DNA from: Acetatifactor sp.
GTDB taxonomy: Bacteria; Bacillota; Clostridia; Lachnospirales; Lachnospiraceae
NCBI GenBank assembly: GCA_016290775.1
Contig: JAEEVF010000003.1
Span: forward strand, 179,858-243,857
Direction: 5' to 3'
DNA length: 64,000 nucleotides
The notes below the pieces were generated by a model. The model searched no databases, was not told where the DNA came from, and saw only the letters and a program-made list of their open reading frames with translations. Below are positions 1 through 8,117 of this stretch, one piece after another (within the stretch, counting starts at the first letter, position 1; the number at the start of each line of letters is the position of its first letter). The position numbers and the translations under genes are program-made.

Positions 1-17
1 CAAACCTAAAGGACGAC

Positions 18-1436
18 ATGGAGGCTTTGCCATATAAGATCGTCGATTATGAAGAGCCGAAGTATTGGGAGAGCGTTTATCGTGACCGCGCGATCATCCG
101 CGAAAGGATCCGCCTGGCCATGGGCATGAGCCTTAGGCCCGAAAACCGCGAGCATCCCGGACATCTGACCGAAGGCCTTGAAGAAAGCAACATCGACGAA
201 AAATACTATGAGCCTCCTCTGATGCAGGTGATCCCATCGGCTTGCAATGCCTGCCCCGAGAACCGCTATGAGGTCACCAGCTCCTGCATGGGCTGCGTTG
301 CGCACCCCTGCCAGCTGGTCTGCCCGAAGGGCGCCATTTCCTTCGTGAACGGCAAGTCCGTGATCGATCAGGAAAAATGCATTAAGTGCGGTAAGTGCAA
401 GGACATCTGCCCCTACGATGCCATCTGCCATAAGGAGCGCCCCTGCAAACATGCCTGCGGTGTCGGTGCCATCAAATCCGACTCCTACGGACGGGCGTAC
501 ATCGACAATGACATTTGCGTCTCCTGCGGCATGTGCATGGTGAGTTGTCCTTTCGGTGCCATCGCGGATAAATCTCAGATCTTCCAGCTGATCCGCGCCA
601 TGCAAAGCGGCCGCGAGATCATAGCCCAAGTGGCACCAGCGTTCGTCGGACAGTTTGGCCCCAAGGTCACTCCCGACATGTTAAAGACGGCCCTGAAAGA
701 GCTCGGCTTCTCTGAAATCTACGAGACGGCGCTAGGCGCAGACATGGGCTGTATGGCCGAGGCAGAGCATTACGTAAAGGAAGTGGCGACTGGAAATCAA
801 TCCTTCGCCCTTACCTCCTGCTGCCCTTCCTGGTCCGTCATGGCTAAGCACTTCTTCCCCGAAACCATCGATAAGATCAGCAACGAGCTGACCCCCATGG
901 TGGCAACGGCCCGCGTGATCAAGAAAGAGCATCCCAACGCATCCGTGGTCTTCATCGGCCCCTGCGCCTCGAAAAAGCTGGAGGCGAGCCGCCGCAGCGT
1001 TCGCTCCGACGTGGACTTTGTCATTACCTTCGAGGAACTGACGGGCATGTTTGAAGCAAAGGGCCTGCTCCTTGAGGAGATCAAGGCCATGGACGAGATG
1101 AACGACGCCACCGGTGCCGGCAGAGGCTATGGCGTCGCTGGCGGCGTGGCTTCTGCAATTGAGCGTTGCATCAAGGAATATTATCCCGAAACGGAGGTCC
1201 ACATAGAGCACGCAGAAGGCCTTGCGGATTGCCGAAAAGCACTCACTCTCGCCAAGGCAGGGCGCATGAACGGGTGCCTCATCGAAGGCATGGCATGCCC
1301 CGGAGGATGTGTTGCCGGCGCAGGCACGAACATTCCGATCCTGCAGGCGACAAAGGAGCTCGCAAAGTTTAAGAGCGCAGCTTCTCGCGAGTTCCCGGAG
1401 GAAGGCTGCAATCAGCAGAGCGTGGTAACCCCTTGA
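18..1436 (+). CDS. [FeFe]-hydrogenase, group B-like
   Basis: Predicted cytoplasmic iron-only hydrogenase catalysing reversible H2 formation with a ferredoxin-type partner. Seen: a Cys-rich N-terminal segment (residues 76-102), two 4Fe-4S motifs (CIKCGKCKDIC at 121-131 and CVSCGMCMVSC at 167-177), then three H-cluster signatures: TSCCPSW (266-272), GPCASKK (314-320) and EGMACPGGC (423-431). The double Cys in the first signature and the compact 472-residue layout without long NuoG-like extensions fit the little-studied group B enzymes better than classic clostridial HydA. The frame is open to the left window edge and the purine stretch before this ATG is very close to it, so the real start may lie outside. 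The stop codon overlaps the -35 box of the next promoter. Physiological direction is unknown. Confidence 0.85.
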   Translation: MEALPYKIVDYEEPKYWESVYRDRAIIRERIRLAMGMSLRPENREHPGHLTEGLEESNIDEKYYEPPLMQVIPSACNACPENRYEVTSSCMGCVAHPCQLVCPKGAISFVNGKSVIDQEKCIKCGKCKDICPYDAICHKERPCKHACGVGAIKSDSYGRAYIDNDICVSCGMCMVSCPFGAIADKSQIFQLIRAMQSGREIIAQVAPAFVGQFGPKVTPDMLKTALKELGFSEIYETALGADMGCMAEAEHYVKEVATGNQSFALTSCCPSWSVMAKHFFPETIDKISNELTPMVATARVIKKEHPNASVVFIGPCASKKLEASRRSVRSDVDFVITFEELTGMFEAKGLLLEEIKAMDEMNDATGAGRGYGVAGGVASAIERCIKEYYPETEVHIEHAEGLADCRKALTLAKAGRMNGCLIEGMACPGGCVAGAGTNIPILQATKELAKFKSAASREFPEEGCNQQSVVTP

Positions 1437-1461
1437 CAAATCCTTAGAAAACAGATACACT
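1433..1461 (+). promoter_or_regulatory. sigma-A promoter of SRP RNA
   Basis: TTGACA (1433-1438), 17-bp spacer, TACACT (1456-1461). The expected start, about 7 nt downstream, falls on the first base of the SRP RNA closing stem at 1468. The -35 box overlaps the TGA stop of the hydrogenase gene. Confidence 0.85.
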
Positions 1462-1467
1462 GAAAAA

Positions 1468-1630
1468 GCCGTGCATTGTCGGATTTGCCTGCAATGGTGA
1501 AATTCGGTCTTGCGCAATGGAAATCTGCGAACCGTGTCAGGTTGGGAACAAAGCAGCACTAAGCGGAATCTTCCATGTGCCGTAAGGTCACCGGGTGGAG
1601 TTGCAGTGCGGTCTGGTGGTGCACGGTTTC
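1468..1630 (+). ncRNA. ffs: signal recognition particle RNA
   Basis: RNA core of the signal recognition particle, which binds Ffh and targets nascent membrane proteins. Seen: the conserved apical S-domain with TTGCGCAATGG, GAACCGTGTCAGG, a GGGAACAAAGCAGCA asymmetric loop strand, and ATGTGCCGTAAGG. This aligns well with the remembered Bacillus subtilis scRNA. The ends pair (GCCGTGCA 1468-1475 with TGCACGGT 1620-1627), and inner helix-5 segments GGTG/CACC and CTGCAA/TTGCAG also pair. At about 163 nt it is longer than the 4.5S form but shorter than the usual Firmicutes form, so the Alu domain seems reduced or absent. The 3' end is approximate. Confidence 0.9.
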
Positions 1631-1734
1631 TAATTTCCAAGAACCAAAGAACACCCCGCACGGTGAAAAAGCTTGCAAGCATATGCTTTTGAACGCATCA
1701 AAACCCAAATGCCGGCGGAATATGGATACGAAAT

Positions 1735-2739
1735 ATGACTCTCTTAAATGACGTTCTCGAAAACTGCAATCTCTGCCCTCGTCACTGCGGCGTGAACCGT
1801 CTTGCCGGAGCGAGGGGATATTGCGGCCAAACGGCAGAGATCCGTGCGGCCCGCGCGGCGCTTCATTTTTGGGAGGAGCCCTGCATTTCAGGCAAAAACG
1901 GCTCGGGAACCGTTTTCTTCTCTGGCTGTAGCCTCCGCTGCGTCTACTGCCAAAACCGCGAGATCGCACTGGATGGGCAATGCCGCGCAATCTCCGCCAA
2001 GCAGCCTGCCGAAAGCGACCGCGCCCCTTCGAGCACCACGCCAAGCCAGATGAGCGGCTGTTCAGGAAAGGTCATCACCATCCCGCGTCTTGCGGAAATC
2101 TTCCTGGAGCTTCAGGCAAAAGGCGCCCACAACATAAACCTTGTGACGCCCACACACTTTATCCCCCAGATCCGTGAGGCACTTATCATGGCCAAGGATC
2201 AAGGCCTTACAATTCCCATTGTATATAACACCGGCGGCTACGAAGAAGTCCATTCCCTACAGCTCCTAGAGGGCCTTGTGGACATTTATCTTCCCGACCT
2301 CAAGTACCGCGACGCACAAGTGTCAGCACGCTTTTCCAATGCGCCGGATTACTTTGAAAAGGCCAAGGAAGCCTTGCAGGAAATGTATCGGCAAGTTGGT
2401 GATCCCGTCTTTGACGAAGCTACGGGGCTTATGAAAAGGGGCATGATCGTGCGCCACCTTCTGCTTCCAGGCCAGGTGGGCGGATCCAAGCGCGTGCTCC
2501 GCTATGTACACGAAACCTTTGGAAATCATGTTTTTATTTCCATCATGAACCAATATACACCCATGCCCCAGATCATAAGCGATCTGGCATTTGAGGACAT
2601 CGCCCGTAAGGTCACGGACGATGAATACGAACGCCTCCTCGACTTTGCGGAAGCCATCGGCATCGAGCTCGGCTTTCGCCAGGAAGGCGAAACCGCCAAG
2701 GAAAGCTTCATCCCACCATTTTCCGGGGAGGGACTCTAA
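1735..2739 (+). CDS. radical SAM protein, PflX-like (COG1313)
   Basis: Radical SAM iron-sulfur protein related to pyruvate formate-lyase activating enzymes, of the PflX branch whose substrate is not established. Seen: N-terminal NCNLCPRHCGVNR (10-22) and GYC Cys cluster, the family motif HFWEEPCISG, then the radical SAM motif CSLRCVYC (C65, C69, C72). Length 334 is normal for the family; a Ser/Pro-rich stretch near residues 83-104 looks like a loose insertion. No strong ribosome binding site precedes the chosen ATG, so the start is uncertain. It follows the SRP RNA on the same strand and ends before a bidirectional terminator. Confidence 0.82.
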   Translation: MTLLNDVLENCNLCPRHCGVNRLAGARGYCGQTAEIRAARAALHFWEEPCISGKNGSGTVFFSGCSLRCVYCQNREIALDGQCRAISAKQPAESDRAPSSTTPSQMSGCSGKVITIPRLAEIFLELQAKGAHNINLVTPTHFIPQIREALIMAKDQGLTIPIVYNTGGYEEVHSLQLLEGLVDIYLPDLKYRDAQVSARFSNAPDYFEKAKEALQEMYRQVGDPVFDEATGLMKRGMIVRHLLLPGQVGGSKRVLRYVHETFGNHVFISIMNQYTPMPQIISDLAFEDIARKVTDDEYERLLDFAEAIGIELGFRQEGETAKESFIPPFSGEGL

Positions 2740-2790
2740 AGGCCATAGACCGCCAGATCCAGGGCGCGGCCAAATTCAGGCAACATAACT

Positions 2791-2828
2791 AAAAAACAGC
2801 CCCCGCATCACCTGCAGGGGCTGTTCTT
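2791..2828 (-). terminator. intrinsic terminator after the CdaR-like gene
   Basis: Strong hairpin AACAGCCCCCGC / GCAGGGGCTGTT. On the minus strand it is followed by six T residues, giving a good terminator for the regulator gene at 2836. The plus-strand tail (CTTATC) is weaker but may also stop the convergent radical SAM gene. Confidence 0.8.
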
Positions 2829-2835
2829 ATCAGCA

Positions 2836-3921
2836 TCAAATCGTCTCATTTAAGTATTTCACGTAAGCTTCCACCATCATCGCGATCTTAAAGGTCAAGG
2901 CATCATCAAAGGTGCGCAGGTTCAGTCCCGTGCTCTCCTGGATGCGCTCGATACGATACACCAAGGTGTTGCGGTGCACGTAGAGCTGCCTTGCCGTCTC
3001 CGACACGTTCAGGTTATTCTCAAAGAACTTATTCAAGGTATTCAAGGTCTCATCATCGAGCTCCGTTGGGATCTTATCACCAAAAATCTCCTCGATGAAC
3101 ATCTTGCAAAGGTTCACGGGGAGCTGATAGATCAGCCGTCCAATGCCCAGCGCATGATATGCCGCCACGGGGTTTTCCGCATAGAAGATCTTGCCCACGT
3201 CCATGGCCATCTTCGCTTCCTTGTAGGACTTCGAAATGTCCTTGAGCTCCTGCACCACAGTGCCGATCGACACGCGCACGTTGCTCATGGCCTCGGCGCT
3301 GATCATGTCGACGATCGTCTCCGCCACGTGCTCAAGCGCCTTGACGGACGCATCCGTCTCCACGCTCTTGATCAGGATCACGTTGTTCTCATCCACGGCC
3401 GTCACGTAATCCCCCGTCTGGGACGTGAACATGCCCTTTAGGAGCTCCATGACCATGCCATCCTTCTCATCTTGGGATTCGATCAGATATACCACCCGCG
3501 GCGCGCCCACCTCGATCCGAAGCTTCTTTGCGCGGTTGTAGATGTCCACCAACAGCATGTTGTCCAGGATCAGATTCTGGAAAAAGCTGTTCCTGTCGAT
3601 CTTTTCCTTGTACGCGATCACCAGGGCCTGGATCTGCGATGCCGCGATCTTTCCCACCATGTACACGTCGTCGGAATATCCCGTCGCTACCACCAAAAAG
3701 AGCAGCTCGCCCTCATCGTAGATCTTCAGAAGGTGGTTTTGTCCGATCACCTGGCTGTCCGCCGGAGAATTGGCAAAATCGCGCAGAAGATTGGACGAAA
3801 GATCGATCTTTTCAAGCGTTCCGGCCACCTGCACCCCAAGGGCGTCAAAGACACACAGGTCCACCTTGGTGATGGCCTTCAGTTCGTCAATGCTGGTTTG
3901 GATGATCTGATTAGTTATCAT
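2836..3921 (-). CDS. CdaR/PucR-type transcriptional regulator
   Basis: DNA-binding regulator with a sugar-diacid-regulator layout: an N-terminal putative sensor domain (about 1-130), a central GGDEF-like non-catalytic domain, and a C-terminal PucR-type helix-turn-helix. Seen: the diagnostic C-terminal stretch NLNVSETARQLYVHRNTLVY followed by RIERIQ and a FDDALTFKIA tail, about residues 298-355. Length 361 fits the family. GAGGAAGG lies 6 nt before the ATG. It lies downstream of the sugar-ABC ATPase gene on the same strand but is separated from it by a terminator and hairpins. The effector is unknown; a link to carbohydrate uptake is inferred only from position. Confidence 0.8.
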   Translation of the reverse strand: MITNQIIQTSIDELKAITKVDLCVFDALGVQVAGTLEKIDLSSNLLRDFANSPADSQVIGQNHLLKIYDEGELLFLVVATGYSDDVYMVGKIAASQIQALVIAYKEKIDRNSFFQNLILDNMLLVDIYNRAKKLRIEVGAPRVVYLIESQDEKDGMVMELLKGMFTSQTGDYVTAVDENNVILIKSVETDASVKALEHVAETIVDMISAEAMSNVRVSIGTVVQELKDISKSYKEAKMAMDVGKIFYAENPVAAYHALGIGRLIYQLPVNLCKMFIEEIFGDKIPTELDDETLNTLNKFFENNLNVSETARQLYVHRNTLVYRIERIQESTGLNLRTFDDALTFKIAMMVEAYVKYLNETI

Positions 3922-4011
3922 AATGGCCTTCCTCTTCCATTCATAAAAACCGTCTGCTTCGCGGCCGTCGTCGCTTCGCGACTTACGTTTTTATTTCATG
4001 CACGCTCGGGT

Positions 4012-4048
4012 GAAACCAAATATCCTGCTTCGCAGGCTGCTTGGTTTC
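4012..4048. other. stem-loop with TTCG-rich hairpins between msmX-type gene and regulator
   Basis: GAAACCAA (4012-4019) pairs with TTGGTTTC (4041-4048) and encloses CCTGC-TTC-GCAGG. Nearby (3955-3990) further short hairpins with TTCG turns occur. No gene is seen in 3922-4106; the stretch is the leader of the regulator gene or the trailer of the ATPase gene. Confidence 0.5.
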
Positions 4049-4068
4049 CTTCCTCGCTGCAAACGATA

Positions 4069-4093
4069 AAGGGGTGCTGTTTCCAGCACCCCT
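4069..4093 (-). terminator. terminator of the ABC ATPase gene
   Basis: Perfect hairpin AGGGGTGCTG-loop-CAGCACCCCT. On the minus strand it is followed by TTTAT, 14 nt past the stop codon of the ATPase gene. Confidence 0.75.
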
Positions 4094-4106
4094 GTTAAGG
4101 TTCCTA

Positions 4107-5219
4107 CTAGTTGGTGATGATCTTCTCAGTATCTCTGTCGAATACGTGAATCTTCTCAACGTCCAGAGCGAACTTAACGGTATCGCCAGGTCTGGAATTG
4201 GTACGAGAATCAACTCTTGCGGTCATCGGGAACTCATCCAGATCGAAGTACAGGAATACTTCTGCACCAAGCAGCTCGTACACCTTAATGGTGGACTCGA
4301 AGGTGCTGTGAGGAGAATTCTCAATGAACATCTCGGAATCGTAAACGTCCTCAGGACGGATACCGAAGATAACCTGCTTTCCGTCGTAACCACCCTCGAT
4401 CAGCTTCTTGGACTTAGCGGGAGGAAGAGGAATGCTCTTGCCAGCGATCTCAAGGTTTGCAACGTCGCCTTCAACTGCAACGGTAGCGGTAAGGAAGTTC
4501 ATCTGAGGGGATCCCATGAATCCTGCTACGAACAGGTTCTGAGGCTTGTCGTACAGATTCTGAGGGGTATCTACCTGCTGGATAACGCCATCCTTCATAA
4601 CTACGATTCTGGTACCAAGGGTCATAGCCTCGGTCTGGTCATGGGTTACGTAGATGATGGTGGTGCCCAGTCTCTGATGCAGCTTAGCGATCTCGATTCT
4701 CATCTGTACACGAAGCTTTGCATCCAGGTTGGACAGAGGCTCGTCCATAAGGAATACCTTAGGGTTACGAACGATTGCACGACCCATTGCCACACGCTGT
4801 CTCTGACCACCGGACAGAGCCTTAGGCTTACGATCCAGGAGGGGAGTCAGGTCGAGGATCTTTGCAGCTTCCTTAACCATCTTATCGATCTGATCCTTAG
4901 GAACTTTTCTCAGCTTCAGACCAAATGCCATGTTGTCGTATACGGACATGTGAGGATACAGAGCGTAGTTCTGGAATACCATTGCGATATCTCTGTCCTT
5001 AGGCTCTACGTCGTTCACAACTCTGTCACCGATCTTCAGCTCACCAGAGGAGATATCCTCCAGACCTGCGATCATACGAAGAGTGGTGGACTTACCGCAT
5101 CCGGAAGGTCCTACGAAGATGATGAATTCCTGATCTGCGATCTCAAGGTTGAAGTTCTTAACAGCCTCAAATCCGTTGGGATACACTTTGCAGATGTTTT
5201 TCAGTGATAAACTTGCCAT
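4107..5219 (-). CDS. sugar ABC transporter ATP-binding protein, MsmX/UgpC type
   Basis: Cytoplasmic ATPase that energises carbohydrate importers; MsmX-type proteins commonly serve several importers whose permeases are encoded elsewhere. Seen: Walker A GPSGCGKST (38-46), signature LSGGQRQRVAMGRA, Walker B VFLMDEPLSNLDA, H-loop YVTHDQTEAM, then a C-terminal OB/TOBE region with FGIRPEDVY. Length 370 is typical. No permease or binding protein is adjacent, which supports a shared role. AAAGGAG precedes the ATG, and a promoter lies upstream (5292-5321). Confidence 0.92.
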   Translation of the reverse strand: MASLSLKNICKVYPNGFEAVKNFNLEIADQEFIIFVGPSGCGKSTTLRMIAGLEDISSGELKIGDRVVNDVEPKDRDIAMVFQNYALYPHMSVYDNMAFGLKLRKVPKDQIDKMVKEAAKILDLTPLLDRKPKALSGGQRQRVAMGRAIVRNPKVFLMDEPLSNLDAKLRVQMRIEIAKLHQRLGTTIIYVTHDQTEAMTLGTRIVVMKDGVIQQVDTPQNLYDKPQNLFVAGFMGSPQMNFLTATVAVEGDVANLEIAGKSIPLPPAKSKKLIEGGYDGKQVIFGIRPEDVYDSEMFIENSPHSTFESTIKVYELLGAEVFLYFDLDEFPMTARVDSRTNSRPGDTVKFALDVEKIHVFDRDTEKIITN

Positions 5220-5291
5220 GGTGAATAACTCCTTTCATTTCCCTTTATAACGTTTATTTTGTTTATTTACAGACCCAACAAGCTAATGATA

Positions 5292-5321
5292 AGTATAACA
5301 GAAAGCCCTTACCCTTGACCA
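5292..5321 (-). promoter_or_regulatory. promoter of the ABC ATPase gene
   Basis: Minus strand TGGTCA (5316-5321), 18-bp spacer, TATACT (5292-5297), about 70 nt upstream of the start codon. Four of six bases match in -35 and five of six in -10. Confidence 0.55.
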
Positions 5322-5431
5322 TAAACGATTTCAACAAACTTTTTCGTTCGGATTGTGAGAATTGCTAGCTTTTCCGACCTTTATCGGCATTTTGCATAAT
5401 GCCGTATGCAATTCATTGGTAAAAGTGCACG

Positions 5432-6163
5432 TTACTTTTCTCCGCCCTTATTATCTGCAGTTTCCGTGATCACGGTATCGCTGAAGATATGCTCGTCCTC
5501 GGCGCCGGGATCTTCCGGAAGAAGGCCCTCTGCCCTTGCCCTCTCGATCGTCTTGTCTTCCATCTTCTGAAAGAACTTGTTATAAAGCATGGCGCTGACA
5601 TAGGCCGGAACGGACAGGCCAAACAGCACTGTCAGAGGGAACAGCTGGAACACAAAGATCGCAAGAAGCGGCGGGATGGCCCACAGAACGCCCATGATAA
5701 TGACCTTCGGCAGCTGCATGATCGCCATGATAAACGTGTTCTTAAAGGTGTTCCTCAGCGAATTGTCAAACTTGGAGAGCACTGGGTAGATGAACAGGAA
5801 CGTTGCGAGTGCGATGAGCGAAGTCGCCAGGAAAAGCACCTGCACGATAATGGACGGACTCTGATCCGGATTGCCGTAAACGATGAAATAATCCAAAAAC
5901 AGCACGACCATGACAACGATCTGGATCAGCCAGATGATCGTGCCCTGGCGGAAATTCTGCTTAAAACTCTTCATGAATCCTTTGAAGATATACACTTCCT
6001 CGCCGCGCACAATCTTGAGGGCCATGTAGTAAAGGGCCGTAATGGAGGCACCAATGGTGATGATGGGCACGCAACACAGTAGCGCGATGATGTTCAGGAT
6101 CATCAGATCCGCCACCTTGTTCAGCCCTTGCATCAATGGTCCGTCAGCATCAAACAACTTCAT
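5432..6163 (-). CDS. DUF624 (YesL-like) membrane protein
   Basis: Polytopic membrane protein of the DUF624/YesL family, function unknown, frequently encoded near carbohydrate ABC transporters. Seen: N-terminal MKLFDADGPLMQGLNKVADL typical of the family, about five hydrophobic segments (20-45, 75-95, 105-130, 150-170, 175-195), and a charged, acidic C-terminal tail. It precedes the MsmX-type ATPase gene on the same strand, which supports a role linked to sugar uptake. 243 residues, family-typical. Confidence 0.8.
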   Translation of the reverse strand: MKLFDADGPLMQGLNKVADLMILNIIALLCCVPIITIGASITALYYMALKIVRGEEVYIFKGFMKSFKQNFRQGTIIWLIQIVVMVVLFLDYFIVYGNPDQSPSIIVQVLFLATSLIALATFLFIYPVLSKFDNSLRNTFKNTFIMAIMQLPKVIIMGVLWAIPPLLAIFVFQLFPLTVLFGLSVPAYVSAMLYNKFFQKMEDKTIERARAEGLLPEDPGAEDEHIFSDTVITETADNKGGEK

Positions 6164-6182
6164 TTCTTTCTTCCTCTTTCTT

Positions 6183-6647
6183 TCAGAAAACTTTTTCCAT
6201 GAATGCCACGGGAATGCCCGTTTTCATGGACCTGGCCTTTACCAGAGAAAAGCCAAGCTTTTTGTAAAAATCCACTGCGTAGGGTGATGCCATAAGGGAA
6301 ACGTAATGCTCCCCAACGACGATCTGCAGGTAATCGCAGAGCATCTGGACAAGGGCGCTTCCAACGCCCTGAAGATGATATTCTTCCTTGACGAACAAAA
6401 GGGAAATGTGATTCACGTTGCGAAGGCTTCCGGCGCCGATGATCTCATCGCCGTCCACCGCCACGAGCAGCTTGTAATTCCCCGCGAGGAATGACTCCTT
6501 CAAGTGCTCGTCCATGATAAAATCATAAAAGCTCTGCCTTCCCTCAGGTTCACAATCCGGGGCGTCAAATTTCTGAAACGTCTCCCAGATCATCTCCATT
6601 ACCTGTTCCCATTCATCCGGTCTGGCCCAACGGATGCCGTAATCCAT
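6183..6647 (-). CDS. GNAT family N-acetyltransferase
   Basis: Predicted acetyl-CoA-dependent N-acetyltransferase, substrate unknown. Seen: the GNAT acetyl-CoA site V-K-E-E-Y-H-L-Q-G-V-G-S-A-L near the middle, the beta-bulge ISLLFV before it, and the C-terminal YAVDFYKKLGF. The ATG at 6645-6647 is chosen because GGGAGG lies about 7 nt upstream; an in-frame TTG seven codons earlier has no such site. 154 residues. It lies just upstream of the DUF624 gene (19-nt gap), probably co-transcribed. Confidence 0.82.
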   Translation of the reverse strand: MDYGIRWARPDEWEQVMEMIWETFQKFDAPDCEPEGRQSFYDFIMDEHLKESFLAGNYKLLVAVDGDEIIGAGSLRNVNHISLLFVKEEYHLQGVGSALVQMLCDYLQIVVGEHYVSLMASPYAVDFYKKLGFSLVKARSMKTGIPVAFMEKVF

Positions 6648-6690
6648 CCCGATACCTCCCGCCCGCAAGCCCTACTTCCCTTGCCGGCTT

Positions 6691-6808
6691 TGCTGCCTTA
6701 ACCCACTTGCGCCGTTTCCTCACCCATGCCGGCGCGCATGCACTGTTGCCTTAACCCCTTGTGTGCCTTGCCCCTCCGGCGCCTGTCGCACTGCTGCCTT
6801 AACCCATC
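6691..6808. repeat. three copies of a TGCTGCCTTAACCC repeat, about 50 bp apart
   Basis: TGyTGCCTTAACCC occurs at 6691, about 6744 and about 6792, with partly similar GC-rich sequence between. The last copy contains the TAA stop of the hydrolase gene, so the repeat looks like tandem duplication of the 3' end of that gene. Nothing else is seen in this gap. Confidence 0.6.
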
Positions 6809-7734
6809 GTCTTTTCCATCCAGGCGGCAATGTCCTCCATGACCTGCTGCTTATCCATCTCATTCAGGATCTCATGCCGATCGCCCGGATACATCTTCAG
6901 CTCAACGTTCGTAAGCCCCGCGCCCGTAAGGTCACGGTACACCCTGTCCACCTGCTTGCCATAGCCACCCACGGGATCCTCCTCCCCCGAGATCATCAGG
7001 ACAGGCAGACCCTTTGGCATATGCGACAGATTTTCCTTCGAAAACAGCCTGTTTGCCATTTCAAACATGCAACGATATCCATTCAAAGTAAACGGAAATC
7101 CGCAAAGCGGATCTATGCGATAAAGGTTCACCACTTCCTCATCCTTGGTGAGCCAGTCGCTCTCCGTGCGCGCAATGCCGACGCGCTTGTTGTAATCGCC
7201 CATCACCAGCTTTTCCACAAGGCGGCTGTAATGCTTTTCCCCGTAGATCAGTTCGATGCACTTTGACAACGCGCGGATAAACGTCACGGCAAGGCGGCTA
7301 CGCTGCCCCGTTCCCATGATGATGGCGCCCTGAATGCCCGTTCCATAACGGCAGATATAGTTGCGCAGGATGTAAGATCCCATGCTGTGCCCCAAGATAA
7401 AGATCGGAATGCCGGGATACTCCCCCTGTACGGTCTTTTTCAGGCGGTGCACGTCGCGCACCAGCACCGTTGCAGGATCCATCTGACAAAAATACCCATA
7501 GGTTTCCCCTTCCGGCACGGAAAGACCATGCCCCAAATGGTCCTCTCCCGCCACAAGGAATCCTCGCTCCGTCAAAAACTGCGCAAAGCCTTCATACCTG
7601 CCAAGGTGCTCCGCCATGCCATGCACAAGGATCACAATGCCTTTCGGCGCGCCCTCCGGCAGGTACTTTACGCTGTGAAGCTGATGAACTGCGTCTCTGG
7701 AAGCAATCGTAAACTCTTCTTTTCTCATAGGCAA
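6799..7734 (-). CDS. alpha/beta hydrolase, monoglyceride lipase/lysophospholipase-like
   Basis: Serine hydrolase of the Hydrolase_4 type, probably acting on acyl esters in the cytoplasm. Seen: oxyanion segment VHGMAEHLGRY (35-45), GHG, nucleophile elbow GHSMG (around 114-118), acid residue in ISGEEDPVGG and catalytic His in YPGDRHEIL near the C terminus. 311 residues, no signal peptide. It is followed by the tandem repeat and the acetyltransferase gene on the same strand. Substrate unknown. Confidence 0.85.
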   Translation of the reverse strand: MPMRKEEFTIASRDAVHQLHSVKYLPEGAPKGIVILVHGMAEHLGRYEGFAQFLTERGFLVAGEDHLGHGLSVPEGETYGYFCQMDPATVLVRDVHRLKKTVQGEYPGIPIFILGHSMGSYILRNYICRYGTGIQGAIIMGTGQRSRLAVTFIRALSKCIELIYGEKHYSRLVEKLVMGDYNKRVGIARTESDWLTKDEEVVNLYRIDPLCGFPFTLNGYRCMFEMANRLFSKENLSHMPKGLPVLMISGEEDPVGGYGKQVDRVYRDLTGAGLTNVELKMYPGDRHEILNEMDKQQVMEDIAAWMEKTMG

Positions 7735-7812
7735 ACCCCCGTCTTCCTATATACCGTAAGCAGTTACTTCAAAAGACTGTTATATTATTATAACGCTTTT
7801 TGGCGCAAAAAT

Positions 7813-7873
7813 AAAGGGATTTCTTCTCAAATCCCTTACAAAACGAAGGGCAGGCAAATCTGCCTGCCCTTCG
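7813..7873 (-). terminator. two tandem terminators after the 39-residue peptide gene
   Basis: On the minus strand a hairpin CGAAGGGCAGGCA/TGCCTGCCCTTCG (7844-7873) is followed by TTTTG, then a second hairpin AAGGGATTT/AAATCCCTT (7813-7837) by TTTATTTTTG. Confidence 0.8.
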
Positions 7874-7895
7874 AATGTTTGTTTTTTACAATGAA

Positions 7896-8015
7896 TTACG
7901 CTTCGCCCTCGTCAAAATGATAGCAACCATCACATCCAACGCTGGTCCTAATGGTGTCCTGCGGGTCGAACTCAACCACTTCCATCTGCGGCATTTCGTA
8001 AACTTCCTTTTCCAT
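7896..8015 (-). CDS. 39-residue acidic peptide, unknown function
   Basis: Short gene with a strong ribosome binding site (GGGGAGAGGGG just before the ATG) and its own double terminator, so very likely expressed. The peptide begins MEKEVYEMPQMEVVEFDPQD, continues TIRTSVGCDGCYH, and ends in an acidic tail. The pattern aromatic-x-x-P-x-M-E-V-(V/I)-x-F followed by a D-x-I-x-T-S turn and a short Cys-containing tail recurs in many small peptides of gut Clostridia whose role is not known, by recollection. A role as modified peptide precursor or small regulatory peptide is open; no maturase is adjacent. Confidence 0.75.
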   Translation of the reverse strand: MEKEVYEMPQMEVVEFDPQDTIRTSVGCDGCYHFDEGEA

Positions 8016-8117
8016 ACCCCTCTCCCCTCAAACGTTTATCGATAAATTTCAGAAACTTCCTTAAGAATTCTCCTAGTACCCACAATACAATAAAGTTTGA
8101 AAAAAATCAACAGGAAA

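Noticed and set aside
4041..5207. 388-codon plus-strand frame
   Set aside because: Antisense shadow of the MsmX-type ATPase gene.
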